Positions 1-9,326 of a stretch of 64,000 nucleotides of DNA are shown in pieces. Position numbers and translations under genes: made by a program. Origin of the DNA: Bacillus salacetis (GTDB lineage Bacteria > Bacillota > Bacilli > Bacillales > Bacillaceae_B); the NCBI RefSeq assembly GCF_003581585.1, contig NZ_QXIR01000023.1, forward strand, positions 1 to 64,000, written 5' to 3'. Position 1 is the first letter of the stretch; each line of letters begins with the position of its first letter. Below the pieces are notes generated by a model that did no database searches, was not told the DNA's origin, and was given only the letters and a program-made list of their open reading frames with translations.

Positions 1-55
1 GCGGGGAAACTTGGTTAGAATGAGAAACATGATAACGAGCTCTCCATCACAAAAA

Positions 56-170
56 GGATCTTTTCGTAACCTTTGCTGCTATTGCTTTTTCGAGAGGTAA
101 ACTTTGGAATACAGGTGAGAATCCGACTCTTGGGATTTTTGTGTAAGGTACGATGAATGTGATTACAGCC
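56..170 (-). repeat. Degenerate copy of the dispersed GGCT-ended element
   Basis: Bases 56-85 resemble the inner-to-outer end of the element seen at 49270-49461 (GGATCTTTTCGTAACC against GGCTCTTTTCGTAAAC). Bases 132-170 align without gaps, base for base in length, to the other end, from GGGATTTTT to ACAGCC. The copy is in reverse orientation and much decayed; flanking 8-mers match only loosely. It fills most of the space before trmK, where no other gene is visible. The identification rests on comparison with better copies in this window. Confidence 0.5.
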
Positions 171-216
171 TCAAAAAAGGCTGCTGAATACCAAATACAT
201 ACAAAAAGGTGAAAAC

Positions 217-939
217 ATGAATGCAGATAAATTATCCAAAAGACTAGAAACGGTTGTTTCGTTCATCCCTGAAGGCTCCAGAATCGCCGACATTGGTTCA
301 GACCATGCTTACCTTCCCTGTTATGCTGTGGACAAAGGGATCGCTGTTTCCGGCATTGCTGGGGAGGTTGCAGAGGGGCCGTATCAATCGGCGGTGAAAC
401 AGGTGAAGTATTCACTGTTGGAAGATGTCATTTCTGTTAGAAAAGGAGATGGCTTGGAGGTCCTGAACCAAAATGAAGCGGATTGCATCACGATTGCCGG
501 AATGGGGGGCGCATTGATCGCAAGCATTTTGGAAAACGGCAAGGATAAACTTGGCGGCGTCAGCAGGCTAATCCTTCAGCCGAATGTAGGAGCTGCGGCC
601 ATACGGAAATGGCTCTTCGAGAATGGATGGGAGCTTAAAGCAGAGAAGATTTTGGAAGAAGATAATAAGATCTATGAAATTCTGGCTGCTGACAGAGGAA
701 ATCCGAAGACCCCTTATAATCAATTCGAACGGGAATTTCTCCTTGGCCCATTTCTCCTTAAAGAAAACAGCCCTGTTTTTCAGCAAAAATGGGAGCAGGA
801 GCTGAAACAGTGGAGGAACATCATCGAGAAGATGAAAGAGGCAGGGGACTCTCCGGGACTGAGAGAGAGAAAGGCTCAGGTTCTAAAGAAAATTGACATT
901 GTTGAGGAGGTATTTGATGAAAAAGGTAAACGGACATGA
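217..939 (+). CDS. trmK: tRNA (adenine-22-N1)-methyltransferase TrmK
   Basis: SAM-dependent enzyme that methylates N1 of A22 in the D-arm of bacterial tRNA. The 240-residue protein has a Rossmann methyltransferase N-terminal domain with motif I ADIGSDHA at residues 24-31, a GMGG motif at 95-98 and LQPN at 120-123, the family-typical catalytic-loop region, followed by a charged C-terminal coiled-coil (about 180-235). An AAAGGTG ribosome site lies just upstream of the ATG. The end overlaps the next gene by 23 bases, which indicates translational coupling. YqfN in B. subtilis has the same neighbour. Identification is firm. Confidence 0.95.
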   Translation: MNADKLSKRLETVVSFIPEGSRIADIGSDHAYLPCYAVDKGIAVSGIAGEVAEGPYQSAVKQVKYSLLEDVISVRKGDGLEVLNQNEADCITIAGMGGALIASILENGKDKLGGVSRLILQPNVGAAAIRKWLFENGWELKAEKILEEDNKIYEILAADRGNPKTPYNQFEREFLLGPFLLKENSPVFQQKWEQELKQWRNIIEKMKEAGDSPGLRERKAQVLKKIDIVEEVFDEKGKRT

Positions 940-2035
940 AATCATAAATCTATTCGAAACGCTGGCCCCCAAAGAGCTGGCGGAAGATGGGGATCCAATC
1001 GGGCTGCAAATTGGACGTCTGAATCAAAAGGTCGATAAGGTGATGGTTACCCTGGATGTCCTTGAGGAAGTAGTGGATGAAGCAGTGGATAAAGGCGTGA
1101 AGTTGATCATTGCACACCATCCGCCTTTGTTTCGGCCTTTAAAAACATTAAAGACGGATACTGTCCAAGGCAGGATGATCGAGAAACTTATTAAGAATGA
1201 TATCTCAGTCTACGCAGCGCATACAAACCTGGATGTCGCCAGAGGCGGGGTGAATGACTTACTGGCTGAGGCACTGGAACTTAAGGAAACCAGGCTTTTG
1301 CTGCCTACCTTTAAAGAAAAGCTTAAGAAGCTTGCGGTATTTGTCCCAGAAGAAGCCGCCGATAAAGTCAGAAAGGCGATGGGGGATGCGGGTGCTGGCC
1401 ATATAGGTAACTATAGCCATTGTACTTTTACAAGCAAAGGAACTGGCAGGTTCCTTCCTGGAGAAGGGACAGACCCGTATATTGGTGAAAAAGGGAAGCT
1501 GGAAGCAGCAGCTGAAGTGAAGGTAGAGACGATTTATCCGGATAAGGTGGAAAAAAAGATACTGAAAGCCATGGTTGAAAGCCATCCGTATGAAGAAGCA
1601 GCTTATGATATCCTGCCGCTTGAAAATGACGGAGAGACCTTGGGGCTGGGCAGGATCGGGAAACTTTCCTCACCTATGTCCCTCAAAGAATTTGCCCTCT
1701 ATGTAAAAGAAAAGCTGAATGTTTCCAATGTCCGTGTAACCGGTGCACTGACGGATTCCATCCAAAAAGTGGCGGTGCTTGGCGGGGATGGAAATAAATT
1801 CATTCATACTGCCAAATTCAGTGGTGCGGATGCATTCGTAACGGGAGATTTGTATTATCACACCGCTCACGATGCAATGATGCTGGGACTTAATGTTGTG
1901 GATGCAGGCCATCATATTGAGAAGGTAATGAAAGAGGGAGTGGCAAGGTGGATGGCTGAAAAGAGCCGGGAAAAGGGTTTGGATGTGGAATACCTTGTAT
2001 CTGAAGTCAATACTGATCCTTTTACCTTTTTATAA
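917..2035 (+). CDS. yqfO: Nif3-like dinuclear metal center protein (YqfO)
   Basis: Member of the NIF3/YbgI family, which forms hexameric toroids with a two-metal site; the biochemical role is not settled (GTP cyclohydrolase I type 2-like name in databases). The 372-residue form shows the HHPP metal-binding motif at residues 67-70, AHTNLD at 101-106 and a C-terminal DAGHHIEK motif. An inserted PII/CutA-like domain spans about 125-235, as in Bacillus YqfO. I chose the ATG at 917 because it is preceded by GAGGAGG; an upstream in-frame start at 893 has no such site and would make the protein longer than the family. It overlaps trmK and is followed by a strong bidirectional hairpin. Confidence 0.93.
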   Translation: MKKVNGHEIINLFETLAPKELAEDGDPIGLQIGRLNQKVDKVMVTLDVLEEVVDEAVDKGVKLIIAHHPPLFRPLKTLKTDTVQGRMIEKLIKNDISVYAAHTNLDVARGGVNDLLAEALELKETRLLLPTFKEKLKKLAVFVPEEAADKVRKAMGDAGAGHIGNYSHCTFTSKGTGRFLPGEGTDPYIGEKGKLEAAAEVKVETIYPDKVEKKILKAMVESHPYEEAAYDILPLENDGETLGLGRIGKLSSPMSLKEFALYVKEKLNVSNVRVTGALTDSIQKVAVLGGDGNKFIHTAKFSGADAFVTGDLYYHTAHDAMMLGLNVVDAGHHIEKVMKEGVARWMAEKSREKGLDVEYLVSEVNTDPFTFL

Positions 2036-2062
2036 GGCAATATAGTTTCTGAAACAGATTCA

Positions 2063-2096
2063 AAAAAGAAGGCATTCGAGATGAATGCCTTCTTTT
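2063..2096. terminator. Bidirectional terminator between yqfO and ispH
   Basis: Perfect stem AAGAAGGCATTC / GAATGCCTTCTT with a short loop, with A-runs on the left and a T-run on the right, so it can end transcription from both convergent genes. Confidence 0.9.
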
Positions 2097-2100
2097 TGCT

Positions 2101-3057
2101 TTACTCTGCAACTGATTTTGGTTTTTTTACCTTTGGAAGGATCTTGTTTAAAGGGACTTTCTTTTCCCTTGTCCAGGTGTCTTCGTTTTCAGGCTCGAAC
2201 TGCGTGATAAAGTTCATTACTTCTTTTACAATCGGGGTAGGTGTCGAAGCCCCAGCCGTCACTGCAACGAGCTCTGCATCCCTGATCCAGTCAACCTCAA
2301 GTTCGCTGATATCCGCTATGCGATAAGCCTTTGTTCCGGCAACTTCTTCCGAAACCTGCGCAAGACGGTTGGAGTTATTGCTTTTCGGATCTCCTACCAC
2401 TATAAGGACATCTGCCTCGCCTGCTTGTTCTGCAACAGCTTCCTGCCTTACCTGTGTAGCAAGGCAGATCTCTTTATGTGCTTCTGCGTGAGGGTACCTT
2501 TCCTTCACTTTTTCCATGACATCAGCTACATCCCATTGACTCATGGTTGTCTGGTTGGTCACAATGATTCTTTCATTCTTGATGTCAAGCTTGTCGACAT
2601 CTTCCATTGTTTCCACCAAATGTACGATTTCCGGAGCCACACCTACGGCACCTTCAGGTTCAGGGTGGCCTTTCTTTCCGATATAAATGACATCAAAGCC
2701 TTCGGCTTCTTTTTCCCTGATCAGTTCATGTGTCCTTGTGACATCCGGGCATGTAGCATCCAGAGTGACCAGGCCTTTATCTTTCGCCAGCTTCTTCACT
2801 GCAGGGGAAACTCCGTGTGCGGTAAAGATAACTGTGCCTTCATTTACCTGATCCAATATCTCTTTCCGGTTCTTTCCATCCAATGTAATGATGCCTTCTT
2901 CTTCAAAGGCATCCGTCACATGTTTATTGTGGACGATCATTCCAAGGATGTAAATCGGCCTTGGCAGGGATTTATCTAAGGCAGCGTTTCGCGCAATCAC
3001 CATTGCGTCAACGACACCATAACAATAGCCTCTCGGCGTAATTTTTTTTACTTTCAT
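2101..3057 (-). CDS. ispH: 4-hydroxy-3-methylbut-2-enyl diphosphate reductase IspH
   Basis: Last step of the MEP isoprenoid pathway: reduces HMBPP to IPP and DMAPP with a cytosolic [4Fe-4S] enzyme. The three conserved cluster cysteines are visible at C12 (GYCYG), C103 (ATCPDV) and C198 (EICLATQ), with H43 and H81 of the substrate pocket. The length of 318 is typical for Gram-positive IspH. An AGGAGG site precedes the ATG. ispG, the preceding enzyme of the pathway, lies 7.5 kb away on the same strand, so both terminal MEP enzymes are in this window. Transcribed alone toward the shared terminator. Confidence 0.96.
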   Translation of the reverse strand: MKVKKITPRGYCYGVVDAMVIARNAALDKSLPRPIYILGMIVHNKHVTDAFEEEGIITLDGKNRKEILDQVNEGTVIFTAHGVSPAVKKLAKDKGLVTLDATCPDVTRTHELIREKEAEGFDVIYIGKKGHPEPEGAVGVAPEIVHLVETMEDVDKLDIKNERIIVTNQTTMSQWDVADVMEKVKERYPHAEAHKEICLATQVRQEAVAEQAGEADVLIVVGDPKSNNSNRLAQVSEEVAGTKAYRIADISELEVDWIRDAELVAVTAGASTPTPIVKEVMNFITQFEPENEDTWTREKKVPLNKILPKVKKPKSVAE

Positions 3058-3224
3058 ATTTAGAAATCCTCCTGTGTATAAAGTCGGATGTTTACTTGTA
3101 CCTACAGCTTCATTATAAAGTAGATTGGAGTTGATGACAAAGAATCATTACTGCAGGCGAATACCATATTAGCAAAGATTTTCACAAGAATATAGAGGAA
3201 CTTTTTATAATGCTTCTGTCCAAT

Positions 3225-3251
3225 GAAAAAACGCCCTCGGGTGAGAGCGTT
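3225..3251 (-). terminator. Terminator of yqfQ
   Basis: Read on the minus strand, AACGCTCTC / GAGGGCGTT forms a hairpin followed by a run of T, directly after the yqfQ stop codon. Confidence 0.75.
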
Positions 3252-3253
3252 GA

Positions 3254-3889
3254 TCAGACATATAATTTTGGCTGAGAACCGCCGGGATTCCGGGATTTCT
3301 TTGGCCTCTCCTCAGTAGTGGACTTGTTTTGCTTTATACTTGGTTTCTTCTTGTGAGGTCTCGATTCTGAACTTTCTTCATTTTTTTCTTTTTTTTCATC
3401 TTGTGCTGCTTCACTTATGTCCTCTTCTTCTGTTTCGGCTGCACTCAGGCCTCTGTAAAGCTTCCACATCGCTGGCAGGTTTTTGACCAGCGGTCCGTAT
3501 TGCTGGACCTGCTGAAACATCGGGCCAACCTGCTGGGCGGTTTTTAATACAGACTGGGTATTGTTCAGAAAGCCGTTGATCGATCCGGGATTCATGAGGT
3601 TTTTCAGAAACGATCCCCCACCGGTTTGGGCAGACCGTTGAAAACCTGCAGCTCCTTGAAGTGGATTGAATTGGCTGGCAGCTGTCTGTGCAGAGCTGCC
3701 CCTGTTCAGGATCTTGGAAAGCAGCCCTCCTGATCTCCGGCCAGCTCCTCCCTGGAAATTCCCTTGCATACCACCCGGTCTCATCCCTCCGAATCCTGCA
3801 GGACCCGGTCCTCTCATGCCTCCCATCGGCTGAAAAGGCTGTTGACCGAAATAATTGGGGTTGTAAGGCATCTGTTGTCTTGGCGGCAT
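3254..3889 (-). CDS. yqfQ: YqfQ/VrrA-like low-complexity protein
   Basis: The 211-residue protein begins with a Pro/Gly/Met/Gln-rich stretch (residues 1-55: PNYFGQQPFQPMGGMRGPGP and similar). A more ordered middle carries FLNNTQSVLKTAQQVGPMFQQ, and the C-terminal tail from about 150 is Glu-rich then Lys-rich. This is the layout of the YqfQ/VrrA family found next to ispH in Bacillus; VrrA is known as a variable-repeat locus in B. anthracis. No catalytic motif is visible and the function is unknown. The ATG has a GGAGG site (AAAGGAGG on the minus strand). A 176-residue open frame inside it is only a compositional shadow. Confidence 0.8.
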   Translation of the reverse strand: MPPRQQMPYNPNYFGQQPFQPMGGMRGPGPAGFGGMRPGGMQGNFQGGAGRRSGGLLSKILNRGSSAQTAASQFNPLQGAAGFQRSAQTGGGSFLKNLMNPGSINGFLNNTQSVLKTAQQVGPMFQQVQQYGPLVKNLPAMWKLYRGLSAAETEEEDISEAAQDEKKEKNEESSESRPHKKKPSIKQNKSTTEERPKKSRNPGGSQPKLYV

Positions 3890-4339
3890 TATTGGCCTCC
3901 TTTCCGCTTACGCTCATAGGTTCTAATAATACAATATGCAAATTGAGGCAAAACGTCTAAGGAAAATGCGGAATTTATTTATTTTGTCTATCTGCTAGAA
4001 CTTTTAAAAATTGTTTATTATAATGAAGAGATGAAATTTTGTCTGAGAAGTATTGATTTGTCAAATTATGCAGCTTTATTTTGAATTTACGGGAAAAAAC
4101 GGTATTGTTATATAAGGAAGGCAGTATCTTGCCGATTTTTATTCTCTATTTTCCAAGGGCTAACGAACAAGACTGTATGAATAAACAAAGAGGGAAATCA
4201 AAGATAATCTCTTCAAATAAGGCTGTTTTGGTGAACTTTGCTGCTATTACCCATGGACCGGTCTTTAAGAATATTTTCGATGTCAGCAATTTATCCGAGT
4301 AAAGCCTCAAACAAAAATGCAAGATGAAGGAGTGATATA
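3890..4339. other. Divergent intergenic region yqfQ/cshB
   Basis: No convincing gene. An open frame at 4081-4302 lacks a ribosome site and family resemblance. Bases 4221-4249 (GGCTGTTTTGGTGAACTTTG and on) match one terminal repeat of the dispersed element described at 49270-49461, as an isolated remnant. The rest is AT-rich and should hold the cshB promoter, since cshB-type helicases are cold-induced, but I cannot place a clear -35/-10 pair. Confidence 0.4.
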
Positions 4340-5644
4340 ATGGGAAATCAATTTGAACAATATGATTTTCAGCCATTTATCAATAATGCTATTGAGAAAC
4401 TGGGCTTTTTTGAACCAACCGAAATCCAGAAAAAAATGATTCCAATGATCAACAAAGGGGAGAGTGCAATCGGCCAGTCCCAGACGGGAACCGGAAAGAC
4501 ACACTCCTATCTCCTGCCGATCCTGAATAAGATTGACAGGGATGCTCAAGTGGTACAAGCCGTGATCACAGCGCCTACGAGGGAACTAGCTCAGCAGATT
4601 TATCAGGAAATCCTGAAAATCACCGGCGAAGAGGGGATCACTTCACGCTGTTATATCGGCGGCACAGACAAGCAGAGAATGATTGATAAATTAAAGACCC
4701 AGCCGCAAATCGTGGTGGGCACGCCTGGAAGGATAAATGATCTGGTAAAAGAAGGAGCATTGCTTGTTCACAAGGCGGGGATCCTTGTAGTGGATGAAGC
4801 CGACCTGATGCTCGATATGGGATTCATTTATGATGTCGATCAAATTGCAGGAAGGATGCCTGAAAGACTTCAAATCCTTGTCTTTTCAGCGACAATCCCT
4901 GAGAAATTAAAGCCTTTCCTGAAAAAATACATGGAGAACCCGCAGTATGCACATGTGGAACCTGAACACATTTCCGCGAAGAACATCAAACATATACTGC
5001 TTCCAAGAAAGAGCCGGAACAAAGAAACCCTCCTTCATGAGGCTCTCTCTTCTCTTAATCCTTATTTGGCCATCGTCTTCACTAATACAAAGGTGAAAGC
5101 GGATGAAGTGGCTGATTATCTACTGAGTAAGGGCATGAAGGTTGGAAGGATCCATGGAGATCTGTCTCCTCGTGAAAGAAAGAAAATGATGAAACAGATC
5201 AGGTCATTGGAGTATCAGTATATTGTTGCTACAGACCTGGCTGCTAGAGGAATTGATATTGAAGGGGTCAGCCATGTCATCAACTATGAAATCCCGGGAG
5301 AACTTGATTTTTACATTCACAGGACGGGAAGGACGGCAAGGGCAGGCCATTCAGGCATAGCCGTTACGATTTATGAGCCTTCAGATGAGGATGCATTGAA
5401 TCAGCTGGAGAAGATGGGCATCACGTTTGAAAACCAGGATCTTATCCGCGGGGAATGGAAAGAGCTCGCCGACCGCAATAAGCGTAAAAACCGCCAGAAG
5501 GCTGAGGATGATATCGACCAGAAAGCAAAGTCGCTTGTCCGTAAGCCTAAGAAGGTCAAGCCAGGGTATAAGAAAAAAATGAAATATAAAATGGATCAAA
5601 TAAAGAAACGTGAAAGAAGAGTAAAGAGACGAAATAATTCCTGA
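4340..5644 (+). CDS. cshB: DEAD-box RNA helicase CshB
   Basis: ATP-dependent RNA helicase that remodels RNA, especially at low temperature. Motifs in order: Q motif FEPTEIQ at about 24-30, Walker A SQTGTGKT at 47-54, PTRELA at 79-84, TPGR at 128-131, DEAD at 152-155, SAT at 183-185, then ATDLAARGID and HRTGRTARAG in the second RecA domain. A strongly basic tail (from about 385) probably binds RNA. The 434-residue length and position next to nfo match CshB (YqfR). A GAAGGAG site precedes the ATG. nfo follows with 28 bases between, so the two are probably cotranscribed. Confidence 0.95.
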   Translation: MGNQFEQYDFQPFINNAIEKLGFFEPTEIQKKMIPMINKGESAIGQSQTGTGKTHSYLLPILNKIDRDAQVVQAVITAPTRELAQQIYQEILKITGEEGITSRCYIGGTDKQRMIDKLKTQPQIVVGTPGRINDLVKEGALLVHKAGILVVDEADLMLDMGFIYDVDQIAGRMPERLQILVFSATIPEKLKPFLKKYMENPQYAHVEPEHISAKNIKHILLPRKSRNKETLLHEALSSLNPYLAIVFTNTKVKADEVADYLLSKGMKVGRIHGDLSPRERKKMMKQIRSLEYQYIVATDLAARGIDIEGVSHVINYEIPGELDFYIHRTGRTARAGHSGIAVTIYEPSDEDALNQLEKMGITFENQDLIRGEWKELADRNKRKNRQKAEDDIDQKAKSLVRKPKKVKPGYKKKMKYKMDQIKKRERRVKRRNNS

Positions 5645-5672
5645 TTTTTGAATGCAAGGGAGTTGGATACAG

Positions 5673-6566
5673 ATGGTAAAGCTAGGATCACATGTTTCCA
5701 TGAGCGGGAAGAAAATGCTGCTTGGTTCAAGTGAAGAAGCAGCAGCATATGGAGCTAATACGTTCATGATTTATACCGGTGCTCCCCAAAATACAAGAAG
5801 AAAGAAAATTGAGGACTTGAATATCGAGCAGGGTCTTCTTCATATGAAAGAAAATGGCATTGATGATATTGTCGTTCATGCACCATACATCATTAACATC
5901 GGCAACACGACGAATCCAGCGACATTCGAACTGGGGGTCAATTTCCTTCAGTCTGAGATCGAGAGGACTGCAGCGCTCGGAGCTAAACAGATTGTCCTCC
6001 ATCCTGGTGCCCATGTGGGTGCAGGGGCTGAAGCGGGAATCAAAAAAATCATCGAAGGGTTGAATGAGGTCCTGGTTAAAGACCAGGCAGTACAGATTGC
6101 CCTTGAGACGATGGCAGGAAAAGGTTCTGAATGCGGAAGGTCATTTGAGGAGCTGGCCATGATCATGGAAGGTGTAGAACATAATGACCGCTTGTCGGTT
6201 TGTTTCGATACATGCCATACTCATGATGCCGGTTATGATATCGTGAATGACTTCGATGGTGTACTTGATGAATTCGACCGTATCATAGGCATCGACCGTT
6301 TGAAAGTACTTCATATCAATGACAGTAAGAATGTACGCGGGGCCTCTAAAGACAGGCATGAAAACATCGGATTCGGCCATATCGGTTTCGATGCTCTATC
6401 GAAAATCGTTCATCACCCGCAGCTTGAAGATGTTCCGAAGATACTTGAAACGCCTTTTGTCGGTGAAGACAAGAAGAACAAGAAAGCTCCGTATAAGTTT
6501 GAGATAGAAATGCTGAGGAGCAAAACCTGGGACGAAGATCTTTTGACGAAAATCCAGGGATCATAA
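5673..6566 (+). CDS. nfo: Endonuclease IV (AP endonuclease)
   Basis: Zn-dependent AP endonuclease of base-excision repair, TIM-barrel fold. Metal-ligand motifs are all visible: VHAPY near residue 69, [10 protein letters not shown] near 109, ALETMAGKG near 145, [13 protein letters not shown] near 179 and [20 protein letters not shown] near 216. The ATG at 5673 gives 297 residues beginning [12 protein letters not shown], which is where the family starts, and AAGGGAG sits 10 bases upstream. An earlier in-frame ATG at 5652 lacks a site. Spores rely on Nfo for repair during germination in B. subtilis; that role here is inference. Confidence 0.95.
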   Translation: MVKLGSHVSMSGKKMLLGSSEEAAAYGANTFMIYTGAPQNTRRKKIEDLNIEQGLLHMKENGIDDIVVHAPYIINIGNTTNPATFELGVNFLQSEIERTAALGAKQIVLHPGAHVGAGAEAGIKKIIEGLNEVLVKDQAVQIALETMAGKGSECGRSFEELAMIMEGVEHNDRLSVCFDTCHTHDAGYDIVNDFDGVLDEFDRIIGIDRLKVLHINDSKNVRGASKDRHENIGFGHIGFDALSKIVHHPQLEDVPKILETPFVGEDKKNKKAPYKFEIEMLRSKTWDEDLLTKIQGS

Positions 6567-6575
6567 TAAAACAAC

Positions 6576-6603
6576 CGAGGGCTTCTCAAATGAGAAACCC
6601 TCG
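6576..6603. terminator. Bidirectional terminator nfo/yqfT
   Basis: CGAGGG-TTCTC / GAGAA-CCCTCG stem with a 4-base loop, A-rich on the left and TTTTGTTTT on the right, between convergent genes. Confidence 0.85.
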
Positions 6604-6611
6604 TTTTGTTT

Positions 6612-6866
6612 TCAGCTTGTGAATTTAGTGAATATCTTATTGACCTCTTTTGCCGTGGATGGTCCAGCAATCTTGGCAATTTCCTTGATCACTTTGCTTC
6701 GTTCTGAAGGATTGAAGACGTTAATGTTTTTCCCTCTTAAGTAACCTGCAATTTTTTCAGCTTGTTCTGGATTGATTTTCACCTTGAACTGCTTTCCATA
6801 TCCCAATAACTCATCGCCGGTAATATTATTGATTTTATGGTTTACCACATTTTGCAATAACTTCAT
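6612..6866 (-). CDS. yqfT: DUF2624 family protein YqfT
   Basis: Small 84-residue basic protein starting MKLLQNVVNHKINNITGDEL, predicted all-helical (N-terminal NITGDELLGYGKQF, central EQAEKIAGYLRGK). It fits the DUF2624/YqfT family that sits between nfo and the zinc locus in Bacillus. No catalytic residues stand out and the function is unknown. GAGGAG precedes the ATG. Monocistronic, convergent with nfo. Confidence 0.85.
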   Translation of the reverse strand: MKLLQNVVNHKINNITGDELLGYGKQFKVKINPEQAEKIAGYLRGKNINVFNPSERSKVIKEIAKIAGPSTAKEVNKIFTKFTS

Positions 6867-6937
6867 CGCTCATCACTCCTCATAGGATACATATGAGGGG
6901 GACAAAGCGAATGTGACAACAAAAACAGAATGGGCCC

Positions 6938-7085
6938 GGTCTTTTAATGAGCTTATGTATTGCTGTGTTCAGAAAGAACCCCAATGCCGGATCCTTCCTC
7001 TGTACTCCAGTTTTTTTTTACGGTGCATTACCAGGATAGGATTTGAAATAGATATTAAATAGCAACAAAGTTTACGAAGGAGACT
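6938..7085 (+). repeat. Degenerate copy of the dispersed GGCT-ended element
   Basis: The left part carries a decayed TIR then a stretch matching AGGTGCCGGATTTTTCC (here AATGCCGGATCCTTCC). The right part carries ACCAGGATA, then ATAGCAACAAAGTTTACGAA. The outer ends are mutated and no flanking duplication can be recognised, so this is an old copy. It occupies most of the 349-base gap before znuC. Confidence 0.65.
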
Positions 7086-7144
7086 TTAATGAAATTCTAG
7101 TGCAGCATGTTTAATACCATTTCTTCACATTCAAGATTTCCAGG

Positions 7145-7203
7145 TTTACATTAAATTCGTCATCCTGTATACTTCTTATATTAAATCGGAATGGTTCTTA
7201 TGG
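7145..7203 (+). promoter_or_regulatory. znuC promoter with possible Zur operator
   Basis: TTTACA (7145-7150) and TATACT (7168-7173) are 17 bases apart, a good sigma-A promoter. The start-site region (7181-7203) reads TTAAATCGGAATGGTTCTTA. Its left half agrees with the Bacillus Zur box TAAATCGTAAT except for one base; the right half matches poorly. The operator is therefore tentative, but the operon encodes its own Zur, so autoregulation is expected. Confidence 0.5.
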
Positions 7204-7215
7204 AAGGGATTTTTT

Positions 7216-8004
7216 ATGGAGAACAACAAATCTGTTATTGAAATAAATCATTTAAGCTTTCGCTATGATAAAGAAGTTGTGCTGGAGGATATCAATCTGA
7301 AGGTTCCAAAAGGAGCTTTTCTGGGGATCGTGGGACCAAATGGCTCTGGAAAATCGACTCTTTTGAAACTCATCCTTGGGCTCTTGAAGTCAAATCAGGG
7401 TGAAATCAACCTTTTTGGCCAGCCTCATCAAAAATTTAAGGATTGGGATAGAATAGGGTATGTTTCCCAAAAAGCCAATTCTTTCAATACGGGATTCCCA
7501 GCTACAGTAAGGGAAGTTGTATCAAGCGGCCTGACGAAGAAAGTCGGGTTGTTCAAGATGATCGGGAAAAAACATTCAGGAAATATTGAAAGAGCAATTG
7601 AATCTGTCGGGATGTCCGCATTTTCCAACCGCAATATCGGGGAACTTTCAGGCGGCCAGCAGCAGAGGGTATTCATTGCACGGGCTTTGGTGAGCGAGCC
7701 GGATGTCCTGATATTGGATGAGCCTACAGTAGGTGTGGACAGCAGGAATGTTCAGGCATTCTACGAGATGCTGGAACACCTGAACAAGGACCTGGATATC
7801 ACGTTATTGCTTGTTACACATGATATTGGAACGATTTCTAGTAAAGTCACACATGTGGCATGTTTGAATAAGCAGCTTCATTTCCATGGAAATACCGAAG
7901 AGTTTGAGCATATGAAGGAAAGTGATCTATCAGGCATATATGGACATGATGTTCAGCTTCTGCACCATGATCACAATCACGGGCATGAGGAGGTGGAAAG
8001 ATGA
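7216..8004 (+). CDS. znuC: Zinc ABC transporter ATPase ZnuC/AdcC
   Basis: ATP-binding subunit of a high-affinity zinc importer. The 262 residues show Walker A GPNGSGKST at 40-48, the Q-loop YVSQK, signature LSGGQQQR near 144, Walker B VLILDEPTVGVD and the switch histidine (LLVTHD). The last 20 residues (243-262) are extremely histidine-rich (LLHHDHNHGHEE), an appendage consistent with zinc handling. GGAAGGGA precedes the ATG. It overlaps znuB by 4 bases. No ZnuA lipoprotein gene lies in the window, so the binding protein must be encoded elsewhere. Confidence 0.9.
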   Translation: MENNKSVIEINHLSFRYDKEVVLEDINLKVPKGAFLGIVGPNGSGKSTLLKLILGLLKSNQGEINLFGQPHQKFKDWDRIGYVSQKANSFNTGFPATVREVVSSGLTKKVGLFKMIGKKHSGNIERAIESVGMSAFSNRNIGELSGGQQQRVFIARALVSEPDVLILDEPTVGVDSRNVQAFYEMLEHLNKDLDITLLLVTHDIGTISSKVTHVACLNKQLHFHGNTEEFEHMKESDLSGIYGHDVQLLHHDHNHGHEEVER

Positions 8005-8864
8005 TTGAAGCATTGCTTAATTATGAATTTTTACAGAATGCATTTCTGACCGGTATCCTGATTGGTATTGTAGCGCCGCTTATCGGTGCTTTTATTGTGG
8101 TCAGGCGGTTATCCCTCATTGCCGATGCCTTAAGCCATGTTACCCTGTCAGGAATCGCCGCAAGCTTATTTTTAAGCAAGAATGTCAGCGCTCTGGGAGG
8201 ATTGAATCCCCTTTATCTGGGAATGGCCTTTTCTGTAACTGGGTCATTGTTTATTGAGCGGTTGAGAAGTCTCTATAAGCATTACCAGGAACTTGCCATC
8301 CCTATCATATTATCAGGCGGGATAGGAATCGGGGTCATTTTCATTTCTCTGGCCGATGGATTCAATACAGATTTATTCAGCTATCTTTTTGGAAGCGTCA
8401 GTGCTGTCAGCCGGACTGACCTATATTTAATAGCAGCTGTTGCTGTCATTGTCATTGCCATCATCATCTTTCTATATAAAGAATTATTTCTGCTATCGTT
8501 CGATGAAGAATATGCGAAGGCCTCGGGGATTTCAGCCAAAATGATTCACTTCATCTTCATGGTCATGGTGGCATTGGTCATTGCAGCTTCAATGAGGATT
8601 GTCGGTATTCTGCTTGTTTCCTCTTTGATGACACTTCCTGTTGCAGCTAGCATCAGGGTAGCCCGGGGATTCAAGCAGACTATCGGGTTTTCACTGCTAT
8701 TCGGTGAATTGGCGGTAATCACCGGCTTGATTTCGGCATACTATCTTGATTTAGCCCCGGGTGGGACAATCGTTCTTTCTGCCATTGTCATTCTGCTTTT
8801 GACCATCTTATACAAAAAAATCTCTTCAAATACAGCTGTGAGAAAGGACGGGGTGAATGTATGA
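8001..8864 (+). CDS. znuB: Zinc ABC transporter permease ZnuB/AdcB
   Basis: Inner-membrane permease of the ABC-3 metal family. The 287 residues contain eight or so hydrophobic segments beginning at [19 protein letters not shown], with the family-typical [13 protein letters not shown] motif near 45 and [22 protein letters not shown] near 200. Its start overlaps the znuC stop (ATGA) and its stop overlaps the zur start (ATGA), so the three genes form one translationally coupled operon. In B. subtilis, as I recall, yqfU occupies this place instead. Confidence 0.92.
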   Translation: MIEALLNYEFLQNAFLTGILIGIVAPLIGAFIVVRRLSLIADALSHVTLSGIAASLFLSKNVSALGGLNPLYLGMAFSVTGSLFIERLRSLYKHYQELAIPIILSGGIGIGVIFISLADGFNTDLFSYLFGSVSAVSRTDLYLIAAVAVIVIAIIIFLYKELFLLSFDEEYAKASGISAKMIHFIFMVMVALVIAASMRIVGILLVSSLMTLPVAASIRVARGFKQTIGFSLLFGELAVITGLISAYYLDLAPGGTIVLSAIVILLLTILYKKISSNTAVRKDGVNV

Positions 8865-9271
8865 AACTGGATGAAGCTTTGATGTTGATGAAGGAGAAAG
8901 GGTATAAGCATACCGGGAAACGGGAGCAGATGCTGGAACTGTTCTCACACTCTGACCGGTATCTGACCGCTAAAGAAGTTCTCGAAAATATGAAGGATGA
9001 CTATCCGGGTTTAAGTTTTGATACCATCTACAGGAATCTTTCCATGTTTGTTGATCTTGAGATCCTGGAAGAAACAGACCTTTCCGGAGAAAAGCATTTT
9101 AGATTTACGTGCTCAAGTAATCATCATCACCATCATTTTATTTGTATGGATTGCGGAAAGACAAAGGCGATCAATACTTGTCCAATGGAGGCTCTTCAGG
9201 AGAGCTTGAATGGCTATGATATTTCAGGGCATAAGTTTGAAATCTATGGAAAATGTCCCGAATGCAGTTGA
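8861..9271 (+). CDS. zur: Zinc uptake regulator Zur (Fur family)
   Basis: Zn-responsive repressor of zinc uptake. The 136 residues have a winged-helix N-terminus with the recognition segment [20 protein letters not shown], then a dimerisation domain with a histidine run [14 protein letters not shown]. Two CxxC motifs bind structural zinc (CMDC near 97-100 and CPEC at 133-136). Fused by ATGA overlap to znuB, so it is made together with the transporter it should control. Fur and PerR are alternatives by fold, but the location and match to YqfV favour Zur. Confidence 0.93.
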   Translation: MKLDEALMLMKEKGYKHTGKREQMLELFSHSDRYLTAKEVLENMKDDYPGLSFDTIYRNLSMFVDLEILEETDLSGEKHFRFTCSSNHHHHHFICMDCGKTKAINTCPMEALQESLNGYDISGHKFEIYGKCPECS

Positions 9272-9326
9272 GACTCAGCTCGTTCGTTCACTTATCAAAA
9301 ACAATTGGATGCATTTTATATCTATA

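Noticed and set aside
3411-3941. 176-codon minus-strand frame overlapping yqfQ
   Set aside because: It is an alternate phase of the low-complexity yqfQ gene, without a ribosome site or family resemblance.
4081-4302. 73-codon frame upstream of cshB
   Set aside because: No ribosome site, AT-rich, includes a MITE terminus remnant.
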